From contig JACEVL010000832.1 in the NCBI GenBank assembly GCA_020284085.1, forward strand, positions 62,001-126,000: 64,000 nucleotides of DNA, in the 5' to 3' direction. Origin of the DNA: Aporrectodea caliginosa. Lineage: Eukaryota; Annelida; Clitellata; Crassiclitellata; Lumbricidae. The translations under genes were made by a program, and so were the position numbers. Each line of letters starts with the position of its first letter. Position 1 is the stretch's first letter. The notes beneath the pieces are model-generated. The model searched no databases and was not told where the DNA came from. It saw nothing but the letters and a program-made list of their open reading frames with translations. Positions 45,195 through 56,442 of this stretch are shown here, in pieces.

Positions 45195-45400
45195 TAATGT
45201 AATTAGTAATTTATATAGCGCCGCTCACAGCCGAGGCCATTCAGTAGCGCTCCCAGTGCGAGCGAGAAAAGAAATAGGTTTTAAGGAGAGAGAGAGATGA
45301 AGACAGTGATCCAGAAAGGAAAGTCTCACGCAAAGTGAAGGGAAGGGCATTCCATAAAGAGGGCCCAATGATGGCAAAGGATCGAGTCATTATTTACATT
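45195..45400 (-). mobile_element. LINE 3' end
   Basis: ATTGTAATGTAATTAG tail, TTTATATAGCGCCGCTC, TTCAGTAGCGCTCCCAGTGC, then GGGCATTCCATAAAGAGGG, the antisense of the coding end. Confidence 0.75.
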
Positions 45401-45483
45401 AAGAGTGCTTCACGGAAGAGAAGTCTAGTATATTGGACACGAAAGAGAATTTCGAATTTCGGATTGAGATATTTTCACGTTAA

Positions 45484-45600
45484 GAATGATTCGTGGGTAA
45501 GGAACATTCAGTCTATAAGACTTTCGTGGGTAAGGGGACTTTCGAAAGCAGACTTTCGTGGGTAAGGAACATTCAGTCTATCAGACTTTCGTCTATTTAC
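45484..45600. repeat. Short imperfect tandem repeat
   Basis: Three or four copies of TTCGTGGGTAAGGAACATTC/AGTCTATnAGAC words, unit about 35-50 bp. Confidence 0.65.
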
Positions 45601-45810
45601 AGTTGAAGCCTTTCAGACCCGTTTGCAATAGTCTCCCGATTAAATGGTGTTTCGTGGGGCGAATATCACTTCACGGTCGAGAAATGTCTATTTCACGCCC
45701 TAGTGATCACACTTTGGGATCCCCACAGCATCGTAATGGAATTTTGGCTTATAAGCAATCAATCATCTGTATTGAACAGAGGGCGCTTTGTGTGTAGGAT
45801 GAATTGACTC

Positions 45811-47077
45811 CCAGACAACAGCGCAGTCAATGTGACTCATGATGTTTATTGCCAATCTCACAGCTACGCATCGGTCTGAAGTCTAATTGCGTTGATAAAC
45901 ATTTGTGTCGCACGTTTTAGTTTGGCTACAGGAATGGGTGCAATAATCCCCATCAATATCTGACGTGGGCTAAAAGCTGTAGCCAAACACTCTTAGCACT
46001 TTGACAAAGAGAGTGTACTAAAAGCGACTGAGAAGCAATGCAGCTCGTCGACAAAGGTTATATCTAAATAACATAAGGGATTCATAAGACATGCAATCTG
46101 TGTTAGATCCACTGCAAGTTAAACTGGAATGTTCAATAGCTACGATAGCTTCCACCAAGACAGTACGTATACCATCGTTCAAACCATTCCACAAGTCTTG
46201 CACCGAAGATTTTCTGTCATAATGTTCATTTCGGTTTCTTGAAAACACAGATATGAATTATGCTTTAGTTTCTTCTTAAACGTTGTGCTAGAGTTCACTG
46301 GGAGCGTACTGTCATCCAGCCATTCCATACAAGTGTCTTTCATTCACGGAGAATCGAGTAGGACATCGCAAACAGATTGTGCGTTTGTCACAATATTATT
46401 CTATATAAGCATATTATACTTTGGCTGAAGATATATGTGTATGTATATTATAGCCTAGTGACAGTTTAGTCAATGGTTGTCATACGATTGAAGTTTTTTT
46501 ATATGATAGTAATGGCATAAGGTGTAGAGGAATTAAATTTAATCAGAAGTTTGTAACATACTGTACACTCATAAAGTCTGCTAAATTCTAGAAAAATAAC
46601 AAATGCTAAATTTGTTTATAATTATGCACGTATCTAAATACCTAATAATATAGCGCCTTTTAGGTACCTTACAAAAACGCTGCACACATGGCATTCTGTC
46701 TGATCTAAAACAAGCGCTTTTTAAGACGGTTTGAGAATGGTCAAATGCAGCAGAGCGTAAATGCAATGGAAGACATTATCAAACTGCTTCAAAGTGCACA
46801 TGCTTATAGATCATTTAGATAGGCACGTTTGCAGCGCCTTTAGAGGTATTCAAAGGCTCTGTATGAGTAGTCTTGGTATATACTTACATAATGTCAGTTG
46901 CAATTCAAGGAACGCGAGATTCTTAGAGGAAAATGTGGTTGTGCCGATAATATTAGAATGACGGTGCGTGTTTTGTAAAGAAATCGGGATAAGTCACTTT
47001 AAAGAGTTCAATGGTTAGTTTTGAGCCAAAGAAGAAAACGAGAAAGAGTTCGTTAATAATAATAAATAATAGTAATA

Positions 47078-47119
<42 letters not shown>

Positions 47120-48531
47120 GGATAATAATAAATAATAATATGGTATTCATTGTCGCACATCTGTAGGAGATGATGGAGATTTTGTTCCACTGAGTTGGTA
47201 CTGATCTTCTGTGTGCTGCTAAACTGGTCCTATTGAAGTTCGGAGATTAATTTAGTTTGGCGAGAGATTTAAGTTCAGAATCCGGTTTCGGTTGCTCACT
47301 GACCTCGTCTCGTCGTTCTTACTGGAAACAGTACGATCTGTTTAGTTCTTCCGCTGCTCTATGAGACGCGGTCTGTACGCTGCGAATTACGGATTCAGCT
47401 GCTGGTCATCGACGCCTCTAGCATCCTCCGCAATCCTCATCCATTCAATTATTAACATCGCTCTCAAGGATTCAACAACGCCGAAGTCAACGATCCAATA
47501 GGAAATGAACGACTGACGTAGCACACGATGGCTCTTGGCTACACATGCGCAACACGAAGCTACAGATCGACGAAACTATGCAATGGATCTCTGTAGCGGA
47601 ACGTGGGTCTAAATCTGCGTCCAACACGATAGTAGCCATGACACTGCTCATTGGTAGACGATGCCCAGCATTGGATTCACAATACAGCATTGCGTTGATC
47701 CATTGGTAGACTGACTTTCGTATAATAGCGTCTTCGTTCAAGTCTAGAAATGTTTCGTTTTAAAGAACCGAGACACTGTATGATTTAGTTACGGTCAAAA
47801 CACTGATTCCCGTATAGGCCTACTAATGGTAAATAGTTTACTTTCCGCTTATTTCTAATTTCATCTCCAATGCATTGTCGGTAGAAATGGAAGACGTTGC
47901 TACCACAGCGAATTCACAGAAAATTTATTGTGTATGTAATTATGTATATCATTATGTATTTAGTTGGCCCTAACCAGCGGGACTCTGGTCCTTTCTGGGT
48001 TCCCTTTTGTGACCAACAGAACTTTGTTCTTAGCATAACGAGATGTTACTTTGTTAATATTTAGACCAATATATTGATGGTTATGGCCATGGTTGTGTAT
48101 GTGTCTAGACAGTTATTATAGGGCCATTTAAGTACCACAAAGTGCTGCTTACGCTAGCGTGAGTATTGTTAACGTTCAAGAAGGTACATAAGGAAATAAC
48201 TAGAAGAATGTAATAGTGATAAGCTAGCCTATGTCGGCTGAATCAACTAAATTCGGAACGATTTATTTGTCGCTAGCGTTAGCGAGGAGGCTAAACTGCA
48301 AAAGACCGGCGATGTATTTGACCCATGTGTCTGATGTAGACATTCGTCATTCATGTTCTCAGATGCCCAGAGAAAGATACATGAGTTCCATCCCACCGTT
48401 CGACAACAGGGAATCAACTGCGGAGAACTTAAAGCGGGAAGATTGCTCCACTCTTATTAGTAGAATGCTCCTCATTCAGTGGACACAGAGGGTAGAGTCT
48501 GTGGAATTAGTTAGTAGGCCTGAACTGAAGT
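45811..48531. repeat. Left copy of a 2.7-kb tandem duplication
   Basis: It starts CCAGACAACAGCGCAGTCAA and runs to 48531, immediately before the same words recur. It includes an (AAT)n tract (47060-47140). No gene was recognised in it: frames of 66-110 codons, such as 48231-48563, are preserved only as part of the duplication. Confidence 0.9.
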
Positions 48532-48951
48532 CCAGACAACAGCGCAGTCAATGTGACTCATGATGTTTATTGCCAATCTCACGGCAACGCATCAGTCTGA
48601 AGCCTAATTGCGTTGATAAACATTTGTGTCGCGCGATTTAGTTTGGCTAATATTACGATGGGATACAGTACGTATACCATCGTCCAAACCATTCCACAAG
48701 TCTTGCACCGAATATTTTCTGTCATAATGTTCATTTCGGTTTCTTGAAAACACAGATATGAATTATGCCCTAGTTTCTTCTTAAACGTTGTGCTAGAGTT
48801 CACTGGGAGAGTACTGTCATCCAGCCATTCCATACAAGTGTCTTTCATTCACGGAGAATCGAGTAAGACATCGCAAACAGATTGTGCGTTTGCCATAATA
48901 ATATTATATAAAAGTATATTATACTTTGGCTGAAGATATATGTGTATGTAT

Positions 48952-49206
48952 GGGGCGCGGTGGTGTAGGGGTATGTTCGGTGCCATGCAGTCGGAGGGTT
49001 GCGGCTTCGAATCCACCTCAAGCCACCGCGTAGGGACCCTGGGCAAGTCCTTCACTCGCAATTGCTCATGCGCTTCTGCGTGAAACTCCGATTCAGTGTC
49101 CGCGCTGTAGTCGGGAGCGCCTCTGAGTAGAAATCTTGAAGAGGCGCTATAACAAGTGCTCATACATACATACATACATACATACATACATACATACATA
49201 CATACA
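48952..49206 (+). mobile_element. tRNA-derived SINE with LINE-type tail and (CATA)n
   Basis: GGGGCGCGGTGGTGTAGGGG head (A box), B box GGCTTCGAATCC, core CCTGGGCAAGTCCTTCACTC, then GGGAGCGCCTCTGAGTAGA, CTTGAAGAGGCGCTATAAC and a pure CATA tail (49163-49206). The absence of this insert in the left duplication copy shows insertion after the duplication. Confidence 0.85.
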
Positions 49207-49539
49207 TTCCATACTTGAAAGCGTAAATGCAATGGCAGACATTATCAAACTGCCTCAAAGTGCACTTGTTTAGATCATTTAGAGAGTCATGTGTGAGGCG
49301 ACTTTAGAGGTATTCAAAGGCTCTGTATGAGTAGTCTTGGTATATACTTACATAATGTCAGTTGCAATTCAAGGAACGCGAGATTCTTAGAGGAAAATGT
49401 GGCTGTGCCGATAATATTAGAATGACGGTGCGTGTATTGTAAAGAAATCGGGAAAAGTCACTTTAAAGAGTTCAGTGGTTAGTTTTGAACCCAAAAAAGA
49501 AAACGGGAAAGAGTTCGTTAATGATAATAAATAGTAGTA

Positions 49540-49577
49540 ATAAATAATAATAATAATAATAATAAATAATGATAATA

Positions 49578-49668
<91 letters not shown>
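49540..49668. repeat. (AAT)n microsatellite
   Basis: Nearly pure AAT/ATA array of about 125 bp, expanded relative to the equivalent tract at 47060-47140. Tyr- and Leu-only frames are artefacts. Confidence 0.95.
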
Positions 49669-50261
49669 GTAAAGGAGCATTCATTGTCACACATCTGTAG
49701 GAGATGATGGAGATTTTATTCCATTGAGTTGGTGCTGATCTTTTGTGTGCTTCTATACTGGTCCCATTGATGTTCAGAGATTAATTTAGTTTGGCGAGAG
49801 ATTTAAGTTCAGAATCCGGTTTCGGTTGCTCACCGACCTCGTTCTCGTCGTTCTTACTGGAAACAGTACGAACTGTTTCGTTCTTCCGCTGCTGTATGAG
49901 ACGCGGTCTGTACGCTGCGAATTACGTATTCAGCTACTGGTCATCGACGCCTCTAGCATCTTCCGCAATCCTCATCCATTCAATTATTAACATCGCTCTC
50001 AAGGATTCAACAACGCCGAAGTCAACGATCCAATAGGAAATGAATGACTGACGTGGCACACGATGGCTCTTGGCTACACATGCGCAACACGAAGCTACAG
50101 ATCGACGAACCTATGCAATGGATCTCTGTAGCGGAACGCTACAGAGATCAGTACCAACTCAATGCGCCCAACACGATAGTAGCCATGACACTGCTCATTG
50201 GTAGACGATAGCGTTGTACTCACAATGCAGCATTGGCGTTGATCCACTGGCAGACTGACTT

Positions 50262-50690
50262 TCGTTAAAAAATATATGCAGAATGTACTACACTGGCTTC
50301 CATTCCCGCAGCGAATTACGTATAGGGTCTCTGTATTGATCTGATGCATGGAGGGGTTGGCCCCCTTGTACCTGCGGGAACTTTGCTGTCCCACCTCTGG
50401 TGTACAGCGCAGATCTGCTCTCAGATCGGCTGAACTGGATGAACTCCTAGTCCTTCGCTCGCAGACTACTATTAAGCAGCAGCGCTCGTTTTCAGTTGAT
50501 GGCCCTACGACCTGGAATTGGCTCCCTCCTGCACTCCTTCCAATGCCTAGGGACCACACTTCTAAGTTTCTCGTTAACTTAAAGACTGCCTTATTTAATT
50601 TAGCCGTTGTTGGACTGGGAGCGCTTCGGAGTAGATTACCTTTAAAAGGGTAGCTATATAAAAGCTCCTTAATGGCCTAATAATAATTCT
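50262..50690 (+). pseudogene. CR1/L2-like LINE RT C-terminal end with 3' tail
   Basis: Frames read LHWLPFPQRITYRV, then GLAPLYLRELC, QQRSFSVDGPTTWNWLPPAL, LVNLKTALFNLAVVGLGALR, ending GAGCGCTTCGGAGTAGA and GCTATATAAAAGCTC. One stop breaks the frame near 50340. It is absent from the left copy of the surrounding duplication. Confidence 0.8.
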
Positions 50691-51322
50691 CGTTAAAGTC
50701 TATAAAATATGGTTCGTTCTAAGCAACCGAGACACTGTATGTTTTAGTTACGGTCGAAACACTGATTCTCTTATAGGCCTACTAATGGCAAATAGTTTAC
50801 TTTCCGCTTATTTCTAATTCATCTCCAATGCATTGTCGGTACAAACGGAAGACGGTGCGACCATAGCGAATTCACAGAAAATTATTATGTATGTGATTAT
50901 GTGTGTGTCTAGACAATTATTTTAGGACCTTTTAAGTACCCACAAAGTGCTGCTTACGCTAGGGTGAGTGTTGTTAAAGTTCAAGAAGAAAGCACATAAG
51001 GAAATAACTAGAAAAGTGTAAGATAAATATTAGCCTATGTCGGCTGAATCAACTAAATTCGGAACGATTTATTTGTCGATAGCGTCAGCGAGGAAGCTAA
51101 ACTGCAAAAGACCGGCGATGTATTTGACCCATGTGTCTGATGTAGATATTCCTCATTCATGTTCTCAGATGCCCAGAGAAAGGGACATGAGTTTCATCCC
51201 ACCGTTCCACAACAGGGAATCAACTGCGGAGGACTTAAAACAGGAAGATTGCTCCACTCTCATTAGTAGAATGCTCCTCATTCAGTGGATACAGAGAGTC
51301 TGTGGATTGAATTAGTAGGCCT

Positions 51323-51835
51323 TCTGTGCACCAAACAGTTTCTTGCGTCTTTGGAGTTCAAGTTTTTTTGGCAATCTTTGGCAGCAAGGCACAGTTCTAC
51401 CATTAATTCTAAAATGGCGAGACTTTGGCTGTGACGTGAACTATGGACGTTTCATTTAACCGTAGACCATTGGCTGGCGTTGCAACGGGACGACTTCTAA
51501 AGAATAGCACCGCTCCTGCAGACCTGCCTTCATCAGCCTCCTCCGTTTTATCTCTCGAAAACACGCAGCACAAGAGATATACTGAGCTCAAAGAAAAACG
51601 ATTCTGCATAAAAGCATCCTTGGTGAATACAAACGATGCAGCGTTTGATTACACAGTCTACTGTTGCTTTGCCAACGAAAAACAATATCAACTTCGAGAG
51701 CCATTAGCGATTTGCGTGTCATGTAGTGTTACAGTAGATCACGGTTGCGAATTAATAATATTATTGTTATTGTGGGCGTTTCAAGTTTACACCTTCTTAC
51801 ATATTATTGCTACTCTAGCTCACTTGTAATGTGAA
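51323..51835 (+). other. Unassigned 128-codon frame (possible exon, weak)
   Basis: An ATG at 51443 opens a frame to 51829 with mixed composition and a hydrophobic C-terminal stretch (ELIILLLLWAFQVYTFL). No domain was recognised and no splice sites were established. Could be a chance frame. Confidence 0.2.
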
Positions 51836-51837
51836 GT

Positions 51838-51915
51838 AATGCAATGTAATTGAACATTTATATAGCGCCCCTTCAATATATCTACTCAGAGGCACTCTCT
51901 GCGCTACCTATAATT
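51838..51915 (-). mobile_element. LINE/SINE 3' tail
   Basis: ATGCAATGTAATTGAAC tail, then TTTATATAGCGCCCCTTCAA, TCTACTCAGAGGCACTC. Confidence 0.75.
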
Positions 51916-52380
51916 GTCAAATGTCATTACGATTATATTACATTGGTTAGCAAAACAAAACTCTAGCTCACTTATACCTTCTGATATACTGAAAGCTAGA
52001 TCGATACAGAAACGGTCGGTCTATATTTAACCAACGAATTGGGTAATGAGTAAATCTAGTCCTGATGTAATGAATTGACTTTCTTTCTCCAGAGGAGCAT
52101 GTCACGCCGTATCATTCCTTTGTTAGACCACCACAAACTTCCGTATCGTCTCGACCTCTTTTAGGAAGCAATATACTACAATTCTACTTACGGGAACTGT
52201 GTGGTAGTGCTGTTCCTGGCAAGCACGTAGTCTAGCGTGACTTGGAAGTAAAAATCAAAAACATCTTCTGACAGCTGACGTTTGCATAGTTCGTTTACAT
52301 AAATTTCATTTATTACATGTAGTTCTGGAGTCCTTAGGAATTCCTGTCAACCTCTTGTCACAGACACAAGTAAAGCGGAA
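51916..52380. other. No recognisable gene
   Basis: Unique-looking sequence without assignable frames. Confidence 0.4.
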
Positions 52381-52384
52381 GAGA

Positions 52385-52580
52385 CTAGTGGAAGAGAGAA
52401 AGACAGGACAAAAAGAAATGTGGGTGAGAGACAGAGAGACAGACATAGACAGAGACAGAAAGACAGAGAAACAGAGAGAGACAGAAAGAGAAACAGACAG
52501 AGACAGATAGACAGAGACAGACAGACAGAGACTGAGAGAGACCGAGAGAAACAGAGAGAGAGATAGGTGGAGACAGAACG
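52385..52580. repeat. (AGACAG)n/(GAGA)n purine-rich array
   Basis: ACAGAGACAGAGAGACAG-type repeats. The Leu/Ser/Cys frame on the minus strand is an artefact. Confidence 0.9.
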
Positions 52581-52919
52581 AGGATAAATTGATTGTTGTT
52601 CGACCCAGTTTCTAGACTACAGACACAGAAGAGGCAATCGTAGGTCAGTGTGGCAATCGACAAAGTGTCCGAAGACCATCAACTGGACATTTGCTCCAAT
52701 TCCATTATTAAATAGAATGCATTCTTGCGTTGCGTCGGACACTAAAAGAGACTGACATGCAGACAGGAATGGAGGATAGTCCACACATATATATATTCAC
52801 ATATTCACATATTTACAGATTTACAGATTCACATTAATAATGTTGACTCTTCTAGTTTACTGTGCATTGTTTTGTTTACTGATTATAATAGTCTAGTTCT
52901 AAATGACATTTAATATCAT

Positions 52920-52985
52920 CTAGTTAGGCGCTCTGATTCATTTTGCATTTTTAGCGGCGCTATATAAATTACAAATATAATTAAA
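52920..52985 (+). mobile_element. LINE 3' tail fragment
   Basis: TAGGCGCTCTGATTC, then GCGGCGCTATATAAATTAC: the plus-strand hairpin tail. Confidence 0.65.
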
Positions 52986-53194
52986 ATATTAAAGTCCAAT
53001 TACAATTACAATATATTTACAAAGTGCTCATCACAGTCAAGTTCTTTTGCGCATTTTTTGGCTAGGGCACCAAGCGGAATTTACTGTTGTTGTTTCGACC
53101 GAGTGATTACGGTGATTATGATACCGCGTTCAATCCCTGAGTATTTATCGGTTCAACTGATCGGTGTAAGGAATGCCTACAACGGGAAACTATC

Positions 53195-53625
53195 GGGATC
53201 GTAATCGTAACCTCCAAACTTCTAAAGCGCCACTCGAAGGCCAAGCCCTGGGCAGCAGCTTATTCACGAGCGCTGCGTCGAGTCAGAGGGGTTGTTGAAA
53301 AAGGTTGTCCGAAGGAGGTTCGAGTCCAGGTGGGTAGAGTAGGCTAGTTGTTAAGTTGGGTGTCGTTTAGGTAGGGAATTGAAAATTGGAGGATCAGATG
53401 AGTATGAATATGAGTATGAGTATGAATTCTTGAAGAGGTGAGACTTCACTTTTGAGTGGAAAGCCCGAGTGGTGATAGATAGAGGAGCCTGAGGCAGATG
53501 ACGGTGGGCGTGTGATTGCGTGTGGCAGGTCTTATTTACTGACTCAGGACACCAGGACAGAAAGTAAGTAAGGCCGTGGAAACCGAACGGTTTCGAATGA
53601 CTGAATAGCAGACTGAACGGCAATG
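53195..53625 (-). pseudogene. LINE 3' end of the second family, with C-terminal coding
   Basis: The minus-strand frame includes RAFHSKVKSHLFKNSYSYSY, the FKxxLKTHLF-type ending of LINE proteins, then a 3' UTR with CCTAAACGACACCCA, GACTCGAACCTCC, GTGAATAAGCTGCTGCCC, TGGCGCTTTAGAAGTTTGG and ATTACGATTACG. The UTR matches 55210-55516. Confidence 0.65.
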
Positions 53626-53829
53626 ACCCAGTTCTTACGAGGAAAATGGCCGATCACTCTTATCGAGTGGAGTCCATGACAGTTCCGGTCGGCGTCGGCG
53701 ATCGAGTTGCAAATATCGAGGACTCGATTTTTACTCGTCGGCGTATATAACTGGGCCTTGAAGTCGGTTGCAGTGTCTTCCGCTGCGAACGATCCATGTA
53801 CATGGTCGAATGGAGCTGGCGATGATGCT

Positions 53830-54255
53830 GGGGTTGATAGTGCTGACACGAGCAGGCAGGCAAGCTGACAGACAGACAAGCAGACAAGCGAGTGACAGGC
53901 AGGCAAGACAGCAAGCAGCACGCTGGCAGGCAGGCTGACAGAAAGACAGACAAGACAGGTAGACATACACACATACAGCTAGAGCCACAGGCAGAAAGAC
54001 AGACGGACAGGCAGACAGACAGACAGGCAGGCAGGCTGACAGAAAGACAGACAAGACAGGTAGACATACACACATACAGCTAGAAAGCCAGGCAGAAAGA
54101 CAGACGGACAGGCAGACAGACTGACAGGCAGGGTGACAGTTAGACAGAAAGACAGACAAGACAGGTAGACATACACACATACAGCTAGAGAGACAGGCAA
54201 AAAGACAGACTGACAGGCAGAAAGATAGAAGGACAGGCAGAGAAATAGACGGACG
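53830..54255. repeat. ~100-bp minisatellite rich in GACAGGCAGACA words
   Basis: Three successive copies of a unit with AAGACAGACAAGACAGGTAG, ACATACACACATACAGCTAG and GACAGACGGACAGGCAG, preceded and followed by simpler GACAGGCA repeats. Overlapping Cys/Leu/Ser frames on the minus strand are artefacts. Confidence 0.9.
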
Positions 54256-54421
54256 GACAGGGAGGACCCTAGCGGTCGATAAATCATCGGTAAAGACGTC
54301 ACAGCGGCGGACGTTCGTTCGTTCTGTTCGTCGCTATCTGTAGCTGTGAAAGCAAGACGATGGCGACACAGATCAACTCCAGGGATTCCCTACTGAACTA
54401 TGCATTCTGTCTGTATACATG

Positions 54422-54620
54422 TAGTCTCTCTCTGTCTATCTCTCTGTCTATCTCGCTCTCTCTCGCTCTCTCTGTCTCTCTGTCTCTCTCGCTCTCTCGC
54501 TCTCTCACGCTCTGTCTCTCTCTCTGTCTTTCTCTGTCTCTCTCTCTCTGTCTCTCTGTCTCTCTGTCTCCCTGTCTCTCTGTCTCTGTCTGTGTCTGTG
54601 TCTCTCTCTCTCTTTGTATG
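54422..54620. repeat. (TCTC)n/(TCTGTC)n array
   Basis: CTCTCTCTGTCTCTCTG repeats. It begins about 60 bp after an ATG (54360) in a good context (ACGATGG) that opens only about 20 mixed-composition codons before entering the repeat. Confidence 0.9.
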
Positions 54621-54929
54621 CGCTTGGGCATATATAACTGAACTGAAGCGAACTCTTCATAATATATTCGTCTACTGGTATGAAGCAGATAGTCACATCG
54701 GTATCTGATACATGTGGTTATAGGAAAGTTACGAATGAGTCCTGTTTCAGTCAATCAGTGTCGGGATAAATCACCAAGAGACAGCAGTGACAAACAAAAC
54801 GCCTCGCAATAGAAGGCGAGAACAGACTGAGTGACCAGTGGCCGACTGAAGCACAAACGCAGAGCTCATCCAACGGATTTCTATCTGGAGTTGAGAGATA
54901 ACGAACTGGTCGGATTCAGTGGATTGCGT

Positions 54930-55200
54930 TGCATGGAGAACTGGGAATTAGGACGACACCTTGGAGACAGGAGCAGCCAGAGAATTTCTTGAGACACAAT
55001 TACATCACAAGTTCAATTTTAAACACAGATCTACCACGTGGAATAATCTTCCTTCAGATCTACGTGTTCTTTCAGCCAGAAACTCTGCATACACCTTTTA
55101 CAAGAATCTAAAAACTGTATCGTCGGAGTTGGGCTGGAGCGCCTCTGAGCAGGTTATCTTGGAGGGGCGCTATATAAGTCCTTTGAATGAATAAATGAAT
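54930..55200 (+). pseudogene. LINE RT C-terminal end with 3' tail
   Basis: Coding pieces TTWNNLPSDLRVLSARNSAY and TFYKNLKTVSSELGWSA, then GGAGCGCCTCTGAGCAGG, TTGGAGGGGCGCTATATAAG and a GAATGAATGAAT tail (55188-55222). Confidence 0.75.
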
Positions 55201-55209
55201 GAATGAGTG

Positions 55210-55516
55210 AATGAATGAACATTCATAGCACCTTTAAGAGAAACTCCAAAAATAACTCTTAATATTTCACTCAAAACATCTACAACTCTTACCCCGACTC
55301 AACTGTTCATCTCCCTTCCAACTCTCGACCTAAACGACACCCACCTTAGCAGCAACTCTGACCCCTCTGATCCTCTGGAAACCGGACTCGGACCTCCTTC
55401 GGACTACTCTCTCGAATAACCCTTTTGACTAGACGCAGTGTTCGTGAATAAGCTGGTGCCCTGCGCTTGGCTTTCGAGTGGCGCTTTAGAAGTTTGGAGA
55501 TTACGATTACGATTAC
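55210..55516 (+). mobile_element. LINE 3' UTR, second family
   Basis: Shares CCTAAACGACACCCACC, CTCTGGAAACCGGACTCGG, GTGAATAAGCTGGTGCCCTG, GGCGCTTTAGAAGTTTGG and the TTACGATTACGATTAC tail with 6190-6335 and the antisense of 53195-53625. Confidence 0.65.
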
Positions 55517-55861
55517 TATGTTAAACTGATTTCTTTAAAGTTAATTCTCTCAAACTATTTGCATTTTATAGATTCTGAAGTGACTGCTGTTGTTTCTACT
55601 CCTTATCGTCCATTGAATACGTTGGCAGAGTCTTCGTGGCATATTTCATCTCAGAAGGGTCAGTGGCGGATGGCTGAACAGCACCTCCTTCCGCAACAAG
55701 CGGCAGTCATGGAGTTCTTCAGCAGGGCGAAAACCTTCTTCCAAGACATCAAAGCAAAGTTTTCGTAAGATCAATATCATCATCTTTGTTGTTGCTGTTA
55801 TCATTGTAATGAATATTGTTATTATCACCGTGGTAGAATAACGATAAAAATTAATGTGAAA

Positions 55862-56119
<258 letters not shown>

Positions 56120-56205
56120 TGTTGGATCTGTCCAGAGTTCGCCGCTCGTCGGCTCCCGGCAGCCTTAACATGGTGCCCTGGAATGCCACCGCGTTGAAGC
56201 GTTGG
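56120..56205. other. Unique segment between microsatellites
   Basis: An 85-bp GC-richer island (GTTGGATCTGTCCAGAGTTC and following) between two ATT-type arrays. It is not recognised and may be a fragment of an older element. Confidence 0.4.
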
Positions 56206-56311
56206 ATCATGATTATTATTATTATTTTTTTTCTCCAATATTATTATTATTATCATTATTATCATTATTATCATTATTATCATTATTATTATTTTTATTA
56301 TTATTTAGTGA

Positions 56312-56349
<38 letters not shown>
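56206..56349. repeat. (ATT)n/(ATC)n array on the 3' side of the retrotransposon
   Basis: Includes a 30-bp word (56277-56306) identical to 59971-60000 on the other side of the retrotransposon, followed in both places by AGTGACATTA. Confidence 0.9.
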
Positions 56350-56351
<2 letters not shown>

Positions 56352-56442
56352 TTTTTTTTTTTTTTATTATGAGACAAATTTATTTCTTTATAAAACCAAC
56401 AAACTTATTACAGACTGATCAAAAATGGCTGTTTCAATAATT

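Larger units (their letters stand above)
48532..51322. repeat. Right copy of the 2.7-kb tandem duplication
   Basis: Parallel to 45811-48531 with moderate divergence. Differences: about 230 bp missing near 48650, a SINE with CATA tail at 48952-49206 replacing about 300 bp, an expanded (AAT)n at 49540-49667, and a LINE fragment inserted at 50262-50690. The unit structure is otherwise collinear to GTAGGCCT at 51322. Confidence 0.9.

Noticed and set aside
54360..54424. Possible first exon starting MATQINSRDS
   Set aside because: Good ATG context, but only about 20 codons before a simple repeat, and no partner exon recognised.
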